From positions 1 through 64,000 of the forward strand of contig JAUWGP010000014.1 in NCBI GenBank assembly GCA_030606335.1: 64,000 nucleotides of DNA, read 5' to 3'. Positions 52,783-60,727 of this stretch are shown in pieces. This stretch comes from Caldifarciminota bacterium. Its GTDB lineage: Bacteria > Hydrothermota > UBA3073. Numbering within the stretch: the stretch's first letter is position 1; each line of letters starts with the position of its first letter. The notes beneath the pieces were generated by a model that saw only the letters and a program-made list of their open reading frames with translations, searched no databases and was not told the origin of the DNA. Position numbers and translations under genes: made by a program.

Positions 52783-54783
52783 TTATCTCACGCAGGCTAT
52801 CTTGAATATAAAGGTGATGTCACCTGATTTTAGGCGGCAGATGTAGACACCGGATGCTACATCCTCACCATTCTCATCCTTACCGTCCCAGTATATGCTG
52901 AAATTCTCCTTCTTTACATCTAACTTCCTCACAAGACTGCCGGAAACAGTAAAAATTGTTAATTTTCCATCAGCAGGTATATCATATACGATATTTGTGC
53001 CCTCATTAAATGGATTAGGATAATTATAAGGAGAGAGATAACTCACAAGTTTAACTTCGATAATCTCGCTCCATGCTGATATGTTTTCATGTTCATCCGC
53101 AGCTTTTGCTCTATAGTAGTAATCACCATTTGGTCTATTTGTTACAGTGAATGAATTATTTATACCTTTGTATACAACCTCCTCATCTGCAAATGATACG
53201 ATATATATATCATCTATATAAACCCATGCACCATCCCCTGAAAACTCAAACTTCACATAACCCTCTTCTGTTATGTCAACTGACTCTTTCGTCCATCCTG
53301 TGCTGTTAGAAAATACAGCGACCTCATTCCAGTCAACTAAATCGGGCGAGCACATAATACTAAGCTTTCCATTTCTTTGATGCCTGAAAAAGCTAAAAAT
53401 CCCTTCAGGAAATTCTTGCTTTGAGATAAGAACACCGCTTGATGTAAAGTAACTCCCTTCGCCATTATAAGGTTGATAGTCCGATACAACAAACCCATCA
53501 GGGTCAAAATTGGTAAAATCCTCACATCCATCCTCAAGAAAAATTCCTGCGTCTATCAACTCTTCAAGCTCATATTCACTAACGGATGTTAGGTCATAAG
53601 ACTCTTCCCACTTTACCCTGTAAGTGCTCCCAGATATTTCTGCCGGGAGTGGTTCGGGAACTGTGGGAGGTATGGTATCAGGAACACAATAGTATAAAAA
53701 GACAAATTTTTCCCACTCTGTCATCTCTGCATATTGAAGACTTCTATATTTTAAATAATCAAGTCTAAATTCCGAATAAGTATATGGGAACCAGACAGAC
53801 AAACCTCTTGAATTCATTAATGATTCACCAGTGTATTTTGATACCATCATGGTTAAACCAATATCTGTAACCTCTTGTGCAGCACTCTTAAGCTCACCTT
53901 CAGCAACACTTGTCAGAATCTCGGCAAAATTGCACATATCAATATACCTGTCCTGGGTAGTTGGTGGCGGGTCGGTTGCACAATTAAAGGTCTGAACACT
54001 CTCTCTCGCCTTAAGTATTGCAGGATTCTGGGCATTCCCCCTCAACAATACGATCAGCTCTTTAACAGACTGAACAAGAGAAGAAAATGAAAATAAGTCT
54101 ACACTTGAACACTGGGCATCAACTCCAATTGAGTCATAATACTGCACGTAGAAACTCGCTATACTATCGGATAGAACCCCCTTATCTATAAAGGGATCTA
54201 TTGTGAGCATTGACAATATCCTGTCATAGGGAAAGCCGGTTAAAGGAACAAGCTGTTCTGAACCAACCATATAATCAGCATAGGAATATATCTCTGATGC
54301 AACCTCGATCATCTGCATAAGACAGGCATCAAGCAGAATTATATCTATGTTCTTACCAAGTTCTGAGCGAATTGATGCAATTGCCTCACCAAATTCTCCT
54401 TCTGCGACCGAAATAAAACTGAATCCTTCATAGCAAATCCCTTTCTTATCCCATCCATCGCCGTGGTCCCATATAACAAGCATATAATGTTCTGCTGGGA
54501 AATTTGAACCAAGCCACCTGCCAAAATCCTTCAGGACTTCCGGGTCACCGGAGTTGACATCCCCAACCTCCTCTAACAGAACAAGACTATCCCTCTCCAC
54601 CAGGTATCTTTCTGCCCAGTCCAATCTATCAACCTGTATTACTACTCTGATATCAGAGGTTGAGCCAATAGACTTCATCTCCTCAATATCAGAAAGCACT
54701 ACATAATCAAGCCCGTTATCGGCAGCAAGATAGCAGCCTATAGTCCATTTGGGTATAGTTAATAAAAGAAAGAGGAAAAGCAT
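52783..54783 (-). CDS. Clostripain-family (C11) cysteine peptidase with T9SS sorting domain
   Basis: A 666-residue exported protease. Hydrophobic start (MLFLFLLLTIPKW) followed by WTIGCYLAADNGLD, the usual N-terminal strand of C11 peptidases. His107 in VIWDHGDGWDKKG and Cys154 in ILLDACLMQMIEVA are the catalytic pair. The peptidase spans about 15-370; a beta domain with a carbohydrate/discoidin-like feel (about 425-530) and an Ig-like segment follow. The C-terminal sorting domain (about 580-666) contains YNYPNPFNEGTNIVY and YWDGKDENGEDVASGVY. Clostripain-type enzymes cleave after Arg or Lys; specificity here is unknown. It would be type IX cargo, like the proteins at 32-44 kb. Confidence 0.87.
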   Translation of the reverse strand: MLFLFLLLTIPKWTIGCYLAADNGLDYVVLSDIEEMKSIGSTSDIRVVIQVDRLDWAERYLVERDSLVLLEEVGDVNSGDPEVLKDFGRWLGSNFPAEHYMLVIWDHGDGWDKKGICYEGFSFISVAEGEFGEAIASIRSELGKNIDIILLDACLMQMIEVASEIYSYADYMVGSEQLVPLTGFPYDRILSMLTIDPFIDKGVLSDSIASFYVQYYDSIGVDAQCSSVDLFSFSSLVQSVKELIVLLRGNAQNPAILKARESVQTFNCATDPPPTTQDRYIDMCNFAEILTSVAEGELKSAAQEVTDIGLTMMVSKYTGESLMNSRGLSVWFPYTYSEFRLDYLKYRSLQYAEMTEWEKFVFLYYCVPDTIPPTVPEPLPAEISGSTYRVKWEESYDLTSVSEYELEELIDAGIFLEDGCEDFTNFDPDGFVVSDYQPYNGEGSYFTSSGVLISKQEFPEGIFSFFRHQRNGKLSIMCSPDLVDWNEVAVFSNSTGWTKESVDITEEGYVKFEFSGDGAWVYIDDIYIVSFADEEVVYKGINNSFTVTNRPNGDYYYRAKAADEHENISAWSEIIEVKLVSYLSPYNYPNPFNEGTNIVYDIPADGKLTIFTVSGSLVRKLDVKKENFSIYWDGKDENGEDVASGVYICRLKSGDITFIFKIACVR

Positions 54784-54794
54784 TTGGTGTGTTA

Positions 54795-55541
54795 TTATAG
54801 AGGATGGATACGCCAGAGATTGGAATCTTCTTTCTTCCTTTTTGCTACATAGTTATTAACCCTGAGCAGGGCATCCACGGATTCACCTGCATCTCCCCAG
54901 AATCCATCGAAGATTTTATAGGTAAGCCTTTCCTGTCTCAGGTATTCATTATTTACATCCGTAATTTCAAGTTCCCCGCGTTCCGAAGGGGTAAGGTTTC
55001 CTATAATCTGAAACACATCACTTGAATATATGTAAACTCCAATGACTGCAAAGTTTGTTGGGGGAACCCTGGGTTTCTCCACTATTTTTGTTAATTTATC
55101 GTCATCAAGAATTGCAACTCCATACTCCTGTGGGTTTTTAACTTCCTTTAAAAATATCATTGCTCCTTCTTTAAACCTCGAAACACCCTCCTTTATTGAA
55201 CCTTCAAGTATATTATCCCCGAGTATTACACAGAAGCTGTCATCGTCTACAAAATCCTTCGCAAGATAGATTGCATCTGCAATACCACCTTCATTCTTCT
55301 GATATGTATAACCTAGTCCCTTTAGACCCAATTCCCTTCCGTCCCCCATCAGCCTTAAAAACTCTCCAGCAGAATTACCCCCTGTAACAATCAATATATC
55401 ATTAATACCAGCCTCACACAATGTCATGATTGGATAATATATCATTGGAAGGTTATAGACCGGTAGGAGATGCTTATTTGTGATTTTCGTAAGAGGATAT
55501 AATCTCTTTCCAAGTCCACCAGCAAGAACAACACCCTTCAT
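54795..55541 (-). CDS. rfbA: Glucose-1-phosphate thymidylyltransferase-like nucleotidyltransferase
   Basis: Makes dTDP-glucose for deoxysugar synthesis. A protein of 248 residues from the Met at 55541, where the MKGVVLAGGLGKRLYPLTK signature begins; the upstream in-frame extension is AT-rich intergenic DNA. NKHLLPVYNLPMIYYPI, VILGDNILEGS, GVAILDDD and IVEKP follow in order. At about 250 residues it is the short form related to archaeal and Leptospira-type enzymes rather than the ~290-residue RmlA, so the exact nucleotide preference is uncertain. It fits a surface polysaccharide role with manC and the GMD-like enzyme. Confidence 0.88.
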   Translation of the reverse strand: MKGVVLAGGLGKRLYPLTKITNKHLLPVYNLPMIYYPIMTLCEAGINDILIVTGGNSAGEFLRLMGDGRELGLKGLGYTYQKNEGGIADAIYLAKDFVDDDSFCVILGDNILEGSIKEGVSRFKEGAMIFLKEVKNPQEYGVAILDDDKLTKIVEKPRVPPTNFAVIGVYIYSSDVFQIIGNLTPSERGELEITDVNNEYLRQERLTYKIFDGFWGDAGESVDALLRVNNYVAKRKKEDSNLWRIHPL

Positions 55542-55671
55542 GAAACCCCCGGTAGAAAAAATCAAAAATAAAATATCAAAATTCAAAATTAAGAACAAAC
55601 CTATGAAGGCAAGATTTCTCCTGTTATTATCCTTATATATCTGCGGTAATCTGCGTTCAATTATCTATTTT
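55542..55671. other. Gap with TCTGCGGTAATCTGCG repeat
   Basis: Contains a TATCTGCGGTAATCTGCG unit (about 55638-55656) related to the words flanking the GxxExxY gene at 48.2-48.7 kb. No gene. Confidence 0.5.
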
Positions 55672-57297
55672 CTAATCAGTGTAATCTGCGACCTGTTTCA
55701 GGAGTGCTCTTGCATGCCTTCTTGCACTTTCAGTAACCTTCTTGCCTGCTATAAGACTTGCGATCTCTTCCTCTCTATCTTTCCCGTGAAGTTCCTTTAC
55801 CTTGACATCAGTCTTTCCACTACTTAGAATCTTCTCTACTCTCAAATGAGTATCTCCCTTCGCAGCAATCTGCGGTAGATGAGTTATGCATATTACCTGG
55901 TGCCTTTTTGAGAGTTCTTTCAATTTGTCCCCTACTTTATCTGCTATCCTACCTGACACACCAATATCTATCTCATCGAATATAAGTGTGGGTATCTTAT
56001 CTAACTCAGCAAGGACCTTTTTAAGAGCCAGCATACACCTTGATAATTCTCCCCTTGATGCAATACTTGAAAGAGGTCCCATCTCATGCCCGGGATTTGC
56101 AGAAAACACAAACTCTACTGCATCCTTTCCTGTCTCTCTCACATCAACACTCTCAATTTTAACATCAAATCTCGCTTTCTCAAGCCCAAGGTCTAAAAAT
56201 TCATCCATTGTTAGATTTTTAAATTCGTTAATAACATCCTTCCTCTTTTTTGACAGTAGTTCTGCCCTTTTCTTTACCTCCTGTTTCAAATTTCCTATCT
56301 CCTTTCCCATTCTATCCATCTCTTCACTGTTAACACTTAGGCCTTGAATTCTTCTCTTTAATTCTTCTCTTTTCTTTATAACACTCTCAAGTGACCCACC
56401 AAATCTCTTTTTCAAGTCCTTTAATTCCATAACCCTCAATCTTGTCTTTTCTATCTCCTCCGGGTCAAGACTTATTCTATCAACATAGGATAATAGTGAA
56501 GAGATTAAATCCTTCAGTTCATAGTAAATGTTATCAAGTTCTTTCACCAGAGACACATTACTACTATCAATGCCTGTAAGTTCATTTAAAAGTTTACTGA
56601 CTCTTGTTAAACCCTCTTCAATCCCTCCGTCTCCTGTTAGAACACCCTGACTCTCATTAGTAATTTGAAGTATCTTTTCGGCGTTTTCAAGAACCTTTAA
56701 CCTTCCTTCAAGTTCATCATCTTCTCCCTTTTTTGGATTTAGACGCTCTATGCTCTCCAGTTCCCATCTCATAAATTCCTCTGTCCTTTTTGTTTCATCT
56801 ATCTCTTTCTTCAAACTTTCAAATCTCTCAGTAAGTTCACAGAGACGTTTATATAGCTTTGAGAAAGATTCGACCTCTGATTTAATCCCTGTAAAATTAT
56901 CAATAAGTTCAAGTTGAACATTCGGTGAGAAAAAGGACTGGTGAGAATGACCTCCAACCATATCAACAATGTCCTTACCTATCTCATTTATTGTTCTTTG
57001 AGGCGTGGGTGAATCATTCAGGTAGTAACGTATTCTTTCCTTTACGTCTGCTCTTAACAATATACTCTTACCCTTTATCCCGTACTTTGATAGAGATATT
57101 TTCTTGAAATAGGATTCCACGAATGTGTTTTTTTTCGCGCCTTTGCGTTTCTTTTCACCTAGAGAGAAACCCAGAGAGTCTATTATAATTGACTTACCTG
57201 TTCCTGTCTCTCCAGTGATTACAGTCAACCCATCTGAGAAAGAAAGGGAGAGTTCGTCAATAATTGTATATTTATGTACATTAATGGACTTTAACAT
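55672..57297 (-). CDS. recN: DNA repair protein RecN
   Basis: An SMC-like ATPase of double-strand break repair, 541 residues. Walker A is ITGETGTGKSIIIDSLGF (about 27-44). Central coiled coils span about 150-370, with long K/E/R-rich heptads. The signature region is SIASRGELSRCMLALK, Walker B is PTLIFDEIDIGVSG, and CITHLPQIAA is the H-loop region. The -10 box of its promoter ends 8 nt before the start codon, so the transcript is predicted to be leaderless, as for recJ. Confidence 0.95.
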   Translation of the reverse strand: MLKSINVHKYTIIDELSLSFSDGLTVITGETGTGKSIIIDSLGFSLGEKKRKGAKKNTFVESYFKKISLSKYGIKGKSILLRADVKERIRYYLNDSPTPQRTINEIGKDIVDMVGGHSHQSFFSPNVQLELIDNFTGIKSEVESFSKLYKRLCELTERFESLKKEIDETKRTEEFMRWELESIERLNPKKGEDDELEGRLKVLENAEKILQITNESQGVLTGDGGIEEGLTRVSKLLNELTGIDSSNVSLVKELDNIYYELKDLISSLLSYVDRISLDPEEIEKTRLRVMELKDLKKRFGGSLESVIKKREELKRRIQGLSVNSEEMDRMGKEIGNLKQEVKKRAELLSKKRKDVINEFKNLTMDEFLDLGLEKARFDVKIESVDVRETGKDAVEFVFSANPGHEMGPLSSIASRGELSRCMLALKKVLAELDKIPTLIFDEIDIGVSGRIADKVGDKLKELSKRHQVICITHLPQIAAKGDTHLRVEKILSSGKTDVKVKELHGKDREEEIASLIAGKKVTESARRHARALLKQVADYTD

Positions 57298-57305
57298 ACA
57301 AGTGA

Positions 57306-57334
57306 ATTATAATATAAAAAGGGATAAATGTCAA
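57306..57334 (-). promoter_or_regulatory. Sigma70-type promoter for recN (predicts leaderless mRNA)
   Basis: On the minus strand TTGACA (57334-57329) and TATAAT (57311-57306), spacer 17 bp, perfect consensus. Eight nt separate the -10 box from the recN ATG at 57297. Confidence 0.8.
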
Positions 57335-57510
57335 GTAAAAACAACATTCGCGACGAAGACACAACGGAGGGAGTAAAATATTTATTCCCCGCCTTATGCG
57401 AGGTAGGTTTGATATGTTTATGTTAATATTTAATAAAAAATCTCTGTACCCTCTATGTCCTCTGTGGTTAAATATTTGAATAAAAGTACCTTGAAATACA
57501 AATTTTATAG

Positions 57511-57539
57511 TTGACAAAATTGGATTTTTGGTGTATAAT
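57511..57539 (+). promoter_or_regulatory. Sigma70-type promoter for tRNA-Asn
   Basis: TTGACA 57511-57516 and TATAAT 57534-57539, spacer 17 bp, perfect consensus. It starts transcription about 40 nt upstream of the tRNA 5' end. Confidence 0.8.
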
Positions 57540-57585
57540 ATTGACGCACAAGATAAGAGCTGATATAACTCGCATATTAACAATC

Positions 57586-57978
57586 TCCCCGGTGGCTCAA
57601 TGGTAGAGCGGGTGGCTGTAGAAGGAGAAGCATGGGGCGCGCAGGTGACAAAAGAACGTAGTACCAATTGTCACCGAGAAGTCCATACTGACAAACTGCA
57701 GCTTTCCCGGGTAACCGGGATTGAAAATCCGGGTGAATTCAGGGAAGCCTAAACCCTGTTGAGGTAGGGCAAGGTAATCCTGAGCGAAACCTGTCGAAGA
57801 GGTCTTCAGTAGGCAGGGACGTGCAGAGACTAAGGAATGAGGAGCCTCATACCAATAAGTCCTAAAAGCGCCCGGCACCCCACCACAGGCGGGGTGAAGA
57901 GATAGTCCGAGCCCGATAGAAATGTCGGGAGTTCTCGTAACCACTAGGTTGGGGGTTCAAGTCCCTCCCGGGGAGCCA
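57586..57978 (+). tRNA. tRNA-Asn(GUU) interrupted by a group I intron
   Basis: Exon 1 (57586-57619) supplies acceptor strand TCCCCGG, D arm GCTC...GAGC, anticodon stem GGTGG and loop bases CTGT. Exon 2 (57938-57978) supplies TAA, stem CCACT, a 5-nt variable loop AGGTT, T arm GGGGG-TTCAAGT-CCCTC, acceptor CCGGGGA, discriminator G and an encoded CCA. Joined, all four stems pair and the loop is CTGTTAA, anticodon GTT (Asn). The split falls between anticodon bases 35 and 36. Reading the first exon alone would suggest GTA (Tyr), but the group I rules (U before the 5' site, G at the intron end) require GTT. No second copy is in the window. Confidence 0.9.
57620..57937 (+). ncRNA. Group I self-splicing intron (IC3-like) in tRNA-Asn
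   Basis: 318 nt, preceded by U and ending in G as group I introns require. Core words match the tRNA-Leu intron class: AATCCTGAGCGAAAC (P4/P5 region), GTGCAGAGACTA (P7 5' strand) and GAGATAGTCCGA (P7 3' strand, GACTA pairing with TAGTC). A terminal hairpin CCCGATAGAAATGTCGGG fits P9. A hairpin GGTGACA...TGTCACC lies near the 5' end, and GCAGCT at 57698-57703 can pair with the exon end GGCTGT as a guide. No homing endonuclease frame is present. Open frames across it are spurious. Confidence 0.88.
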
Positions 57979-58402
57979 TACTTCGATAAACTCAGCATTA
58001 CACTGAACTGTACGATGGCGAGTGAGCTGAGAGTGTTGAACTGTATGATGGCGAGTAAGCGTAGCGTACCGAACTGTAAGCGAAGCAAACCGAACTGCAT
58101 CTAATCTATCCTCACCAGCCTGCCGAAAGGCATGAAGGATGTTAAGCCCTACCCGCTTATTCAAAACTACAAACCTACCTATTAATCTTCTTTATCTACA
58201 TTCCACCTAACCCATCAAACTTTTTCCTTGACATCCTATAAAAATTAGTATATTATATTATTATAAAATACTATGATATAACTTAAAATATAGTTTAGGT
58301 AGCAAAATCACGAACCTTCATTGCCCTATGACTTGTAGATCTGACCCTGTTGACCGTTGTGACCCTTGTTATATGTAAGTAATCATTTTTCTGAAACATA
58401 TA
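57979..58402. other. Intergenic region after tRNA-Asn
   Basis: Short repeats ACTGAACTGTACGATGGCG and TTGAACTGTATGATGGCGAG follow the tRNA (about 58005-58060), then a promoter at 58228-58256 facing the island. No duplicated tRNA 3' end (att site) is visible in the window. Confidence 0.55.
58228..58256 (+). promoter_or_regulatory. Sigma70-type promoter facing the methyltransferase relic
   Basis: TTGACA 58228-58233 and TATTAT 58251-58256, spacer 17 bp. Confidence 0.65.
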
Positions 58403-58411
58403 TTGCTAAAA

Positions 58412-58960
58412 ATGAAACAACCAACATTATTAGATGAAGAAACCAAATTTCTTGATCTAAAAGGAGCAAGTAAATGGGCGTCTGAATATTTAGATCGTAA
58501 AGTAACAATTTCTAATATTTCATATCTAATTCAATATGGAAGAATTAAAAAATACGAGAACAAGAATAAACCCTTAGTAAGTTTAGAAGAACTGAAAGAA
58601 TATTACGACTCCTTCACAAAAGAAAAACAATGGAAGAAAATTTTAGGAGATGATCTAAATTGGCATTTATCCTTCGTGGAATATAAAGAAGCCGAGCGGA
58701 CAAAACATGTTCATAGGCTTCATCCTTATAAAGGGAAATTCATCCCTCAGTTGGTGTAGTATTTCCTTGATTCTCATACCGATGAGTTTAAAAAAGAAGT
58801 TTATTTCGGAAAGGGAGATATTGTTTTAGACCCCTTTTGTGGGAGTGGAACAACCTTGATTCAAGCTAACGAGTTAGGTTTAAATGCCATCGGCGTCGAT
58901 ATATCTGCTTTTAATGTAATGATTTCAAATGCCAAAATCTATAAATACGGTTTTTATTAA
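58412..58960 (+). pseudogene. Site-specific DNA methyltransferase relic (internal TAG, 3' truncated)
   Basis: From the ATG at 58412 the frame runs MKQPTLLDEETKFLDLKGAS through a helix-turn-helix-like region to HVHRLHPYKGKFIPQLV, then TAG (58757-58759). The same frame continues YFLDSHTDEFKKEVYFGKGD, then IVLDPFCGSGTTLIQANE (SAM motif I) and LGLNAIGVDIS, and stops at 58960. A GAG to TAG change restores FIPQLVEYFL, typical of N4/N6 DNA methylases. The protein is truncated after motif I and lacks the catalytic domain end. It pairs in type with the TdeIII-like endonuclease fragment 1.1 kb downstream. Confidence 0.85.
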
Positions 58961-58979
58961 TTTGAACTAGGGTGAGATT

Positions 58980-59192
58980 ATGAATATGAAAAAGTATGAA
59001 TTATTGCTTACACGGTCATATATTGTTACAGTCTATGCACAAGATAAAGATAAAGCTTGTAAATGTGCTGAATTTTATCTTGGTTATTGTCCTGATTTAT
59101 CAAGATCAAAGGATCGAAAAGATCAAAAATTCAAAATTAAAGAAATAGAAATGACCTTTAATGAAACATATGAAGCAAAAGAGATAATTTGA
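58980..59192 (+). CDS. Small uncharacterised protein
   Basis: A 70-residue acidic/basic mixed protein starting MNMKKYELLLTRSYIVTVYA, with CKCAEFYLGYCPD (three cysteines) in the middle and a lysine/glutamate-rich end. No family recognised. A GGTGAG lies a few bases upstream. It is 10 nt before the EVE-nuclease gene and may be its partner. Confidence 0.6.
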   Translation: MNMKKYELLLTRSYIVTVYAQDKDKACKCAEFYLGYCPDLSRSKDRKDQKFKIKEIEMTFNETYEAKEII

Positions 59193-59202
59193 GGTAATAA
59201 AT

Positions 59203-60069
59203 ATGAGGAACTTTTGGATTGTACCTGGTTCAGAAAAAAATTGGAGCCAATCGCTCATTTCAAAAGGAATATGGGGACTTGAAGATACTATATTTAAGAA
59301 ACTTTATTGGCTTGCGATTGAACCAAACGATGTAATACTGTTTTATGTAACTGGCAAGGTTAAAGGAATAGTTGGATATGGAATCATCAGAAGCAAATTC
59401 TATCAAGATGTACCACTATGGGATACTGAAATACAAGAAGGTTGTGTCAAGTGGCCTCTTAGGTTTGAATTTGATATAGACTTTATTTTGCCTCAAAATA
59501 TGTGGAAAGAAAAAAAGGTATCAATATCTGAGAAGGCAAGATTTAGACAACCGCTGATACTAAAAAAATGGGAAGAGATAAAACCCTTAATTCAGGCTTT
59601 AAATCCAAATGTTGCCATAGAATCGTTAGGGAAAATTTCTGTACCTGTAATGCCTACTAAAGCAGAAAAGGTCTCTCCAACACATGATGATATTAAAAAC
59701 TTATTACTGGAAATTGGAAAATTGCAAGCATATGTTGCTGATATTGAATTCCCAATGGGATCAGAACGATTAGATGTAGTCTGGAGGAGACTTCCTGAGT
59801 CGGTTCCAACATATGTTTTTGAGGTTCAGGTTGCCGGCGATATATATCATGCACTGGGAAAATTAAAACATGCTCACGACATCTGGAACAGTCGGATTTT
59901 CCTTGTAGCTTCAGCAAATGATTTAGGTGCCGTCAATCAATTGCTATCTGGAACATTTCATGAAATACAACCCATACTCAAGTTCATCAAAATAGAAAAG
60001 ATCCAGAGTTTGCATCAAGCTAAACGCAATATTTATGATATTGAGAGAGAATTAGGGATAATCCCATAA
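59203..60069 (+). CDS. EVE domain - PD-(D/E)XK nuclease fusion, putative modification-dependent restriction enzyme
   Basis: A 288-residue cytoplasmic protein. Residues 1 to ~135 look like an EVE (PUA-like) domain: NFWIVPGSEKNWSQSLISKG opening, DVILFYVTGKVKGIVGYGII and a later VKWPLRFEFDI. These domains bind modified bases in DNA or RNA. Residues ~165-288 resemble a PD-(D/E)XK nuclease: LLLEIGKLQAYVADIEFP, RLDVVW with Asp191, then FEVQ with Glu207 and Gln209. Such fusions are proposed type IV restriction enzymes cleaving modified phage DNA. The gene is intact, while the methylase and endonuclease fragments on either side are broken. Domain calls are by eye. Confidence 0.72.
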   Translation: MRNFWIVPGSEKNWSQSLISKGIWGLEDTIFKKLYWLAIEPNDVILFYVTGKVKGIVGYGIIRSKFYQDVPLWDTEIQEGCVKWPLRFEFDIDFILPQNMWKEKKVSISEKARFRQPLILKKWEEIKPLIQALNPNVAIESLGKISVPVMPTKAEKVSPTHDDIKNLLLEIGKLQAYVADIEFPMGSERLDVVWRRLPESVPTYVFEVQVAGDIYHALGKLKHAHDIWNSRIFLVASANDLGAVNQLLSGTFHEIQPILKFIKIEKIQSLHQAKRNIYDIERELGIIP

Positions 60070-60106
60070 TTTAAAGTGAAGATAACAAAAGTATATATTT
60101 GGTTAA

Positions 60107-60463
60107 AAAAGGCAAGATAGTGAACTGATCCTGATTGATTTAAAAACTGCTAAACCAAACATTAGCAATCTTAAAGATTTTAAGCGAACCCTTTTGGAAT
60201 AGGTTGCAATAATTTTATTTAAAAATCCGACTGCCAAGGTACATTCTTATATTGCGATTCCATATAATCCCTACGAACCAAAACCTTATGAAAGATGGAC
60301 ATTAAAGGGAATGCTTGATTTAGACGATGAATTAAAAGTTGCGGATGAGTTCTGGAATTTTCTCGGGGGTAAAGGTGCATATACAGAAGTATTAGATTGT
60401 TTTGAGAGAGTAGGTATCGAACTAAGACCTGAAATAGACGCATATTTTGATAGATTTAAATAG
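60107..60463 (+). pseudogene. TdeIII-family type II restriction endonuclease, C-terminal fragment
   Basis: An open frame without a start begins after TAA at 60104-60106: KRQDSELILIDLKTAKPN, then KDFKRTLLE, TAG (60200-60202), VAIILFKNPTAKVHSYIAIP, YNPYEPKPYERWTLKGML, EFWNFLGGKGAY and VGIELRPEIDAYFDRFK, ending at TAG 60463. This matches my recollection of the conserved C-terminal third of TdeIII-like endonucleases; a TGG to TAG change explains the internal stop. The N-terminal portion is missing. It is the likely former partner of the methyltransferase relic. Confidence 0.75.
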
Positions 60464-60520
60464 ATGATTACCACATAACAAATCGCCTTACTTAAGTCGA
60501 TCGTCTATGGTCTGTCCTGA

Positions 60521-60560
60521 ATAAAGAAAATAGCTGATACAAAAAGAGAGCGGGTGAAAA
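60521..60560. repeat. Direct repeat flanking DUF1016 gene, left copy
   Basis: ATAAAGAAAATAGCTGATAC followed by an AAGAGAG run. It matches 61937-61976 with a few changes; the two copies enclose the DUF1016 gene. Confidence 0.6.
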
Positions 60561-60727
60561 TTCTATTATTGCAAAGGGATAGTCTATCTAAGAGATTAAT
60601 AGAAAAGGAAAATTTATTTTAGATTCTTCTTCAGGACTGGCCTCGTTGAGGCTCTCTTTTAAAAAAGATTATTAGCTATGTGTTGTTTTTAACTGCAGTG
60701 GATGTGAAGCCAAACAAGAGATGAAAA

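Larger units (their letters stand above)
60070..60727. other. Region with TdeIII-like fragment and direct repeat
   Basis: Contains the endonuclease fragment (60107-60463) and the first copy of a 40-bp direct repeat (60521-60560) that recurs at 61937-61976 on the far side of the DUF1016 gene. Nothing else seen. Confidence 0.6.

Noticed and set aside
57586-57625. tRNA-Tyr (anticodon GTA)
   Set aside because: GTA only appears if the intron's first base is read as part of the loop; the spliced form obeys group I boundaries and matches tRNA-Asn.
57597-58164. Open frames on the minus strand across the tRNA locus
   Set aside because: They overlap the tRNA-Asn exons and the structured group I intron, which explain the sequence better.
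58757-58759. Programmed amber readthrough in the methyltransferase
   Set aside because: The downstream frame is itself truncated after motif I and the neighbouring endonuclease is also fragmentary, so decay is the simpler reading.
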